Positions 42,359-45,168 of a stretch of 45,168 nucleotides of DNA are shown here, piece after piece. The number at the start of each line of letters is the position of its first letter. The first letter of the stretch is position 1. The notes below the pieces were generated by a model that saw only the letters and a program-made list of their open reading frames with translations, was not told the origin of the DNA and did no database searches. A program made the position numbers and the translations under genes. This stretch comes from Fuerstiella sp. (lineage in GTDB: Bacteria; Planctomycetota; Planctomycetia; Planctomycetales; Planctomycetaceae). The stretch is from positions 1 to 45,168 of the forward strand of contig JAPYTO010000023.1 of NCBI GenBank assembly GCA_029941865.1. The letters run 5' to 3'.

Positions 42359-43006
42359 TTACCCAATTTTTTCTTCTTCGATACACCGCTGCCGTCGATC
42401 CCACGCTTCTTTGAACATGCGCCGTGCCTCAGCCAGTCGCCAGCGAATCGTAGCCTCACTGCGTTCAGTGACGGCGGCAACTTCTGATGTCGAAAACCCT
42501 TCCAGATCTCGAAGCACAAGCACTGTGCGATACGTTTCCGGTATGTCTTCGAGAGCCGTCCGTACCTCCTGAGACAAATCGATTTCGCCTCGAGGATCCG
42601 GAGCCTGAGGATCCGGAACACGATTCTCGCCCGCTTCACTGAACAGCGCCCACTTACCCTTGCGTTTGATTTTTCGCAGGTGGTCGTACGTTGTATTGAC
42701 CGCAATCCGAAACAGCCACGGACCAAATCGCCGTGACGGATCGAACTGATCAAGCCGGTCAAACGCCTTCAGAAACGCATCCTGAGCAAGATCCAACGCC
42801 ATGTCCTGGTCCGGCATGAAGCGTCGAATGACCTTGATAACACGCCTTTCGTACCGCTGAGCCAGTTGACCGAAAGCGTCTGTATCACCGTGCCGAGCCT
42901 GTTCCACCAGACGCGCATCAGTCGCCTGAGACACCAGCGAATCATCGGAATCCGCTTCTGCCTCGGACGAGCCGTAGTTCGCGTCCGAATTGGTCATTGT
43001 CAGCAT
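42359..43006 (-). CDS. ECF sigma factor (RpoE-like)
   Basis: The 215-residue product has an acidic N-terminal extension (SSEAEADSDDSLVSQ), region 2 (RLVEQARHGDTDAFGQLAQR and DMALDLAQDAFLKAFDRLDQ) and the linker WLFRIAVNTTYDHLRKIKRK. Region 4 follows (ALEDIPETYRTVLVLRDLEG, FSTSEVAAVTERSEATIRWR). This is the RpoE-type ECF pattern. It is followed by the anti-sigma gene and then, after a gap, the FHA gene, all on the minus strand. Confidence 0.93.
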   Translation of the reverse strand: MLTMTNSDANYGSSEAEADSDDSLVSQATDARLVEQARHGDTDAFGQLAQRYERRVIKVIRRFMPDQDMALDLAQDAFLKAFDRLDQFDPSRRFGPWLFRIAVNTTYDHLRKIKRKGKWALFSEAGENRVPDPQAPDPRGEIDLSQEVRTALEDIPETYRTVLVLRDLEGFSTSEVAAVTERSEATIRWRLAEARRMFKEAWDRRQRCIEEEKIG

Positions 43007-43136
43007 TTCTTCGGCCTTTCAGGCATGGATACGCCGAAAAGCCGAGATCTGTTGGAGCTAAATCAGAGGGTTTCCGTGTGATGGAGATGTTGCGGAGACT
43101 GATTTGTCTGTGCAAACCGTGACAAAAACACAGTCA

Positions 43137-43170
43137 AGAGTCCAGGTCTCTTGAAAAGACCGGGATTCTC
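43137..43170. repeat. Degraded family C palindrome
   Basis: AGAGTCCAGGTCTCTTGAAA and the rest to GATTCTC resemble the perfect palindrome at 35421-35461 (GGTCTTTCGAAAAGACCGGG). The arms are imperfect. It lies between the adenosine kinase gene and the ECF gene. Confidence 0.6.
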
Positions 43171-43241
43171 CGGAAATGTTCGACAGGAGGCGTGCTGTAT
43201 TAATCGGCACCCAGGCACAACGAGCAAAGTACACGACGGAC

Positions 43242-44237
43242 TTATGCCAGCAGTTGCTGAATTTCGTCGGCGGTAAACCGCCGTTCCATTCGAGCTCCCA
43301 GCTGGCTGACGATCCGAGCTGCAGCATGCGACGCCAGGTGGCCGGCCTTTTTCCACGATAAGCCATTGGTGATTCCGTAAAGTAGTCCGCCCGCGTACAT
43401 GTCGCCGGCACCGGTCGTATCGATCGCATCCACGGACACTCCTTCAATCGCGATCGCTTCGCCGCCGTGCATGAGGATTGATCCGTTTGGTCCCAGCGTC
43501 ATGGCCACGTTTTCTGCGTGACGATGAATTTCTGCAGCACATTCCACAGGATCGTCTTTCCCGGTGAGACTTTTTGCCTCTTCTTCGTTGCAGAAAAACA
43601 AGTCGACCGGGCCTTCGATCAGGCTCCAGATTTCATCTCGAATCATGTTGACCAGAAACGGATCTGATGCAGTGAACGCCACCTTCACGTTGTTCTTTTT
43701 GGCGAGTTCAAACGCCTTGTAAGCGGCGGCCTTCGTTGAATCGCCGGTCAGAAGATAGCCTTCCACATAAACGTATTTGGCCTGCTTGATCTTGTCTTCG
43801 TCGATGTCTGCTTCCGTCAGCGTGGCGGACACCCCGAGATTGGTCAGCATTGTTCGCTGAGCGTCGTCGCTGATCAGCACAGCACAAGTGCCCGTCTGCC
43901 CGCTGGTTGCCGGAGTCACTTCCATTGTCACTCCCATGTCTCGCATGTCCTTTAGAAAAAACCTGCCGGCTTCGTCGTCGGCCACTTTGCTGACGTAGGC
44001 GGCTGTCCCGCCAAAGTCGGCAACACCGACAATCGTATTGGCGGCCGAACCGCCGGCGCAACGGTTCAGATTAAGCCCGGCCAGCTTTTCGATGACCTGC
44101 TGCTGTTGAGCATCGTCCACCAGAGTCATGATGCCTTTATCAAAGCCGGTTAAGGCAAGAAGTTCGTCGGACACCTGAGCCTGGATGTCCACGAGCGCAT
44201 TGCCAACACCGTAAACGTCGTACTTCATGTTTTCCAA
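43242..44237 (-). CDS. PfkB family carbohydrate/adenosine kinase
   Basis: The 331-residue product matches the ribokinase family, close to adenosine kinase. It has [20 protein letters not shown] at the start, the sugar-binding [33 protein letters not shown], and the ATP/catalytic signature [20 protein letters not shown], with Asp of GAGD as the catalytic base. It transfers phosphate from ATP to a sugar or nucleoside. The exact substrate cannot be fixed from sequence alone. Confidence 0.9.
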   Translation of the reverse strand: MENMKYDVYGVGNALVDIQAQVSDELLALTGFDKGIMTLVDDAQQQQVIEKLAGLNLNRCAGGSAANTIVGVADFGGTAAYVSKVADDEAGRFFLKDMRDMGVTMEVTPATSGQTGTCAVLISDDAQRTMLTNLGVSATLTEADIDEDKIKQAKYVYVEGYLLTGDSTKAAAYKAFELAKKNNVKVAFTASDPFLVNMIRDEIWSLIEGPVDLFFCNEEEAKSLTGKDDPVECAAEIHRHAENVAMTLGPNGSILMHGGEAIAIEGVSVDAIDTTGAGDMYAGGLLYGITNGLSWKKAGHLASHAAARIVSQLGARMERRFTADEIQQLLA

Positions 44238-44396
44238 TTCGTGCAGAGGTTTTGAAAGTTAGAGATCTATATACCGGACTCTGTTTCTCGTTCGCAGACA
44301 ACGTTTGCTGCCGGCCAGACTGTAGATTCAGGTTACAAGAAACGAGCCACGCCCAATTGGGCAGTGCCACTTGTTTCGTTTGTTTCGTGTTTTTGG

Positions 44397-44457
44397 TAAC
44401 CCGAAGCGTGAGCGAGGCGATCGATGCAACTTGTCTCCTCGCTTACGCTTCGGGTTA
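44397..44457. repeat. Palindromic element, family A
   Basis: TAACCCGAAGCGTGAGCGAG(G) (44397-44417) pairs with CCTCGCTTACGCTTCGGGTT(A) (44437-44457). The 21-base arms have only one wobble, around a 19-base loop. This is typical of dispersed intergenic palindromes. It lies in the gap between the kinase gene and the dehydrogenase gene. Confidence 0.88.
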
Positions 44458-44506
44458 AAATGAAGAAGAAACTGGCGCTACTCAACTAACGGTGCGGGTG
44501 AATCGA

Positions 44507-45168
44507 TTATCGATCTTTCCAATCGACGTTTGACAGACTGGCCAGGGCTAACTGCAGTGCGTGAGTTCCGTCGCGGCCATGCCCCTGCGCTTGCAGAGCC
44601 AGATACAGCTGATGCCCCAGTGCAAGCCCCGGCATGGACAGTCCCAGATTCTTTGATTCCTCAAGGGCGATTCCCATGTCCTTGATGAAGTGCTCGACAA
44701 AGAACCCGGGATCAAAGTTGTTGGCGATGATTCGTGGTCCGAGATTGGACAACGACCAGCTTCCCGCGGCGCCGCTGGAGACGGATTTCATGACGGTCTC
44801 CAGATCAAGCCCGGCTTTGTATCCATACAGCAGCGCTTCACAGACACCGATCATACCGGTCGCAATCAGCGTCTGGTTGACCATCTTGGTGTGTTGGCCA
44901 GCGCCGGCCGGCCCCTGATGAACGATCGTCTGACCCATCGCGTCCCAGCACGGCTGCAATGCCTCGACGACATCGGCGTTACCTCCGATCATGATCGACA
45001 ACGTGCCGTTCCTGGCTCCCACGTCTCCGCCGGACACCGGTGCATCCACACTGCTGACGCCCTTAGCCTTTGCTGCACCGTGGATCTCAACAGCCAGCGA
45101 TGGCTGGCTGGTGGTCATGTCGACCAGCACACTGCCCTCACTCGCACCCGCCAGAGCACCATCGTCAC
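44507..45168 (-). CDS. Beta-hydroxyacid dehydrogenase (tartronate semialdehyde reductase-like), truncated by window edge
   Basis: The frame enters from the right edge, so its N-terminal NAD(P)-binding part is missing. The visible ~220 residues show the family signature [20 protein letters not shown], the catalytic Lys in [20 protein letters not shown], and the C-terminal helical domain ([20 protein letters not shown] and [13 protein letters not shown] motif). Members oxidise 3-hydroxyisobutyrate or reduce tartronate semialdehyde with NAD(P)H. The closest function cannot be chosen from a partial sequence. Confidence 0.88.
   Translation of the reverse strand, partial: DDGALAGASEGSVLVDMTTSQPSLAVEIHGAAKAKGVSSVDAPVSGGDVGARNGTLSIMIGGNADVVEALQPCWDAMGQTIVHQGPAGAGQHTKMVNQTLIATGMIGVCEALLYGYKAGLDLETVMKSVSSGAAGSWSLSNLGPRIIANNFDPGFFVEHFIKDMGIALEESKNLGLSMPGLALGHQLYLALQAQGHGRDGTHALQLALASLSNVDWKDR

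Noticed and set aside
43007..43136. ECF-type autoregulated promoter ahead of the sigma gene
   Set aside because: A GGAAAC-like sequence is present, but no matching -10 element at the right distance was convincing.

Overview
The window looks like a chromosomal segment of a member of the Planctomycetota. The evidence is a set of families expanded in that phylum: a DUF1559 prepilin-like protein, a DUF1549/DUF1553 cytochrome-type protein followed by a PPC-domain protein and a Tat-type DUF1501 protein, a secreted sulfatase, several ECF sigma factors (one with a long membrane-anchored C-terminal extension), an HTTM protein, and many small palindromic intergenic repeats. No species can be named from the sequence alone.

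Layout. Bases 1-830 hold a small minus-strand cluster that looks mobile or accessory: a zinc-ribbon fragment, a frame-disrupted small gene and an excisionase/MerR-like HTH gene, beside an array of eleven 11-bp direct repeats. Bases 1318-9231 run forward: a DUF2946-like membrane protein, DUF1559, then the DUF1549/1553-PPC-DUF1501 cassette. An exported protein with a duplicated secretin N0/N1-like module lies on the minus strand (9561-11432). A sulfatase and an AlkC-type DNA glycosylase follow on the plus strand. Next come a phosphomutase-like protein lacking the catalytic serine, the ribosome-rescue factor ArfB and tRNA-Ser(GCU) on the minus strand, then an Rrf2 regulator on the plus strand.

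Bases 18014-22162 carry a minus-strand respiratory operon with a good promoter and an operator-like palindrome. It encodes a small Cys-rich membrane protein, a tetraheme cytochrome, a Tat-exported four-cluster ferredoxin, an NrfD/HybB-like membrane protein, a monoheme cytochrome and a cytochrome c'-like protein. No catalytic subunit is seen. Bases 22505-29329 encode a tripartite RND efflux system: pump and adaptor on the minus strand, a TolC-like lipoprotein divergently on the plus strand. An unrecognised membrane protein follows.

Bases 31404-35930 hold an ECF sigma factor, an M28 peptidase and an ECF sigma factor fused to a membrane segment and the same N0/N1-like module, broken by an apparent one-base deletion. 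A roughly 260-bp direct repeat brackets this broken gene; it contains the 3' end of the peptidase gene plus a MITE-like element. The right part encodes a Tat-exported sugar isomerase-like protein, a stand-alone E2-like acyltransferase, an XRE regulator, an HTTM pair, an ECF sigma/anti-sigma/FHA cluster, an adenosine kinase-like PfkB protein and a truncated beta-hydroxyacid dehydrogenase.

The most promising leads are the sigma factor fused to a secretin-like sensor module with its bracketing repeats, the orphan quinol-cytochrome operon with its operator, and the 11-bp array beside the small HTH cluster.
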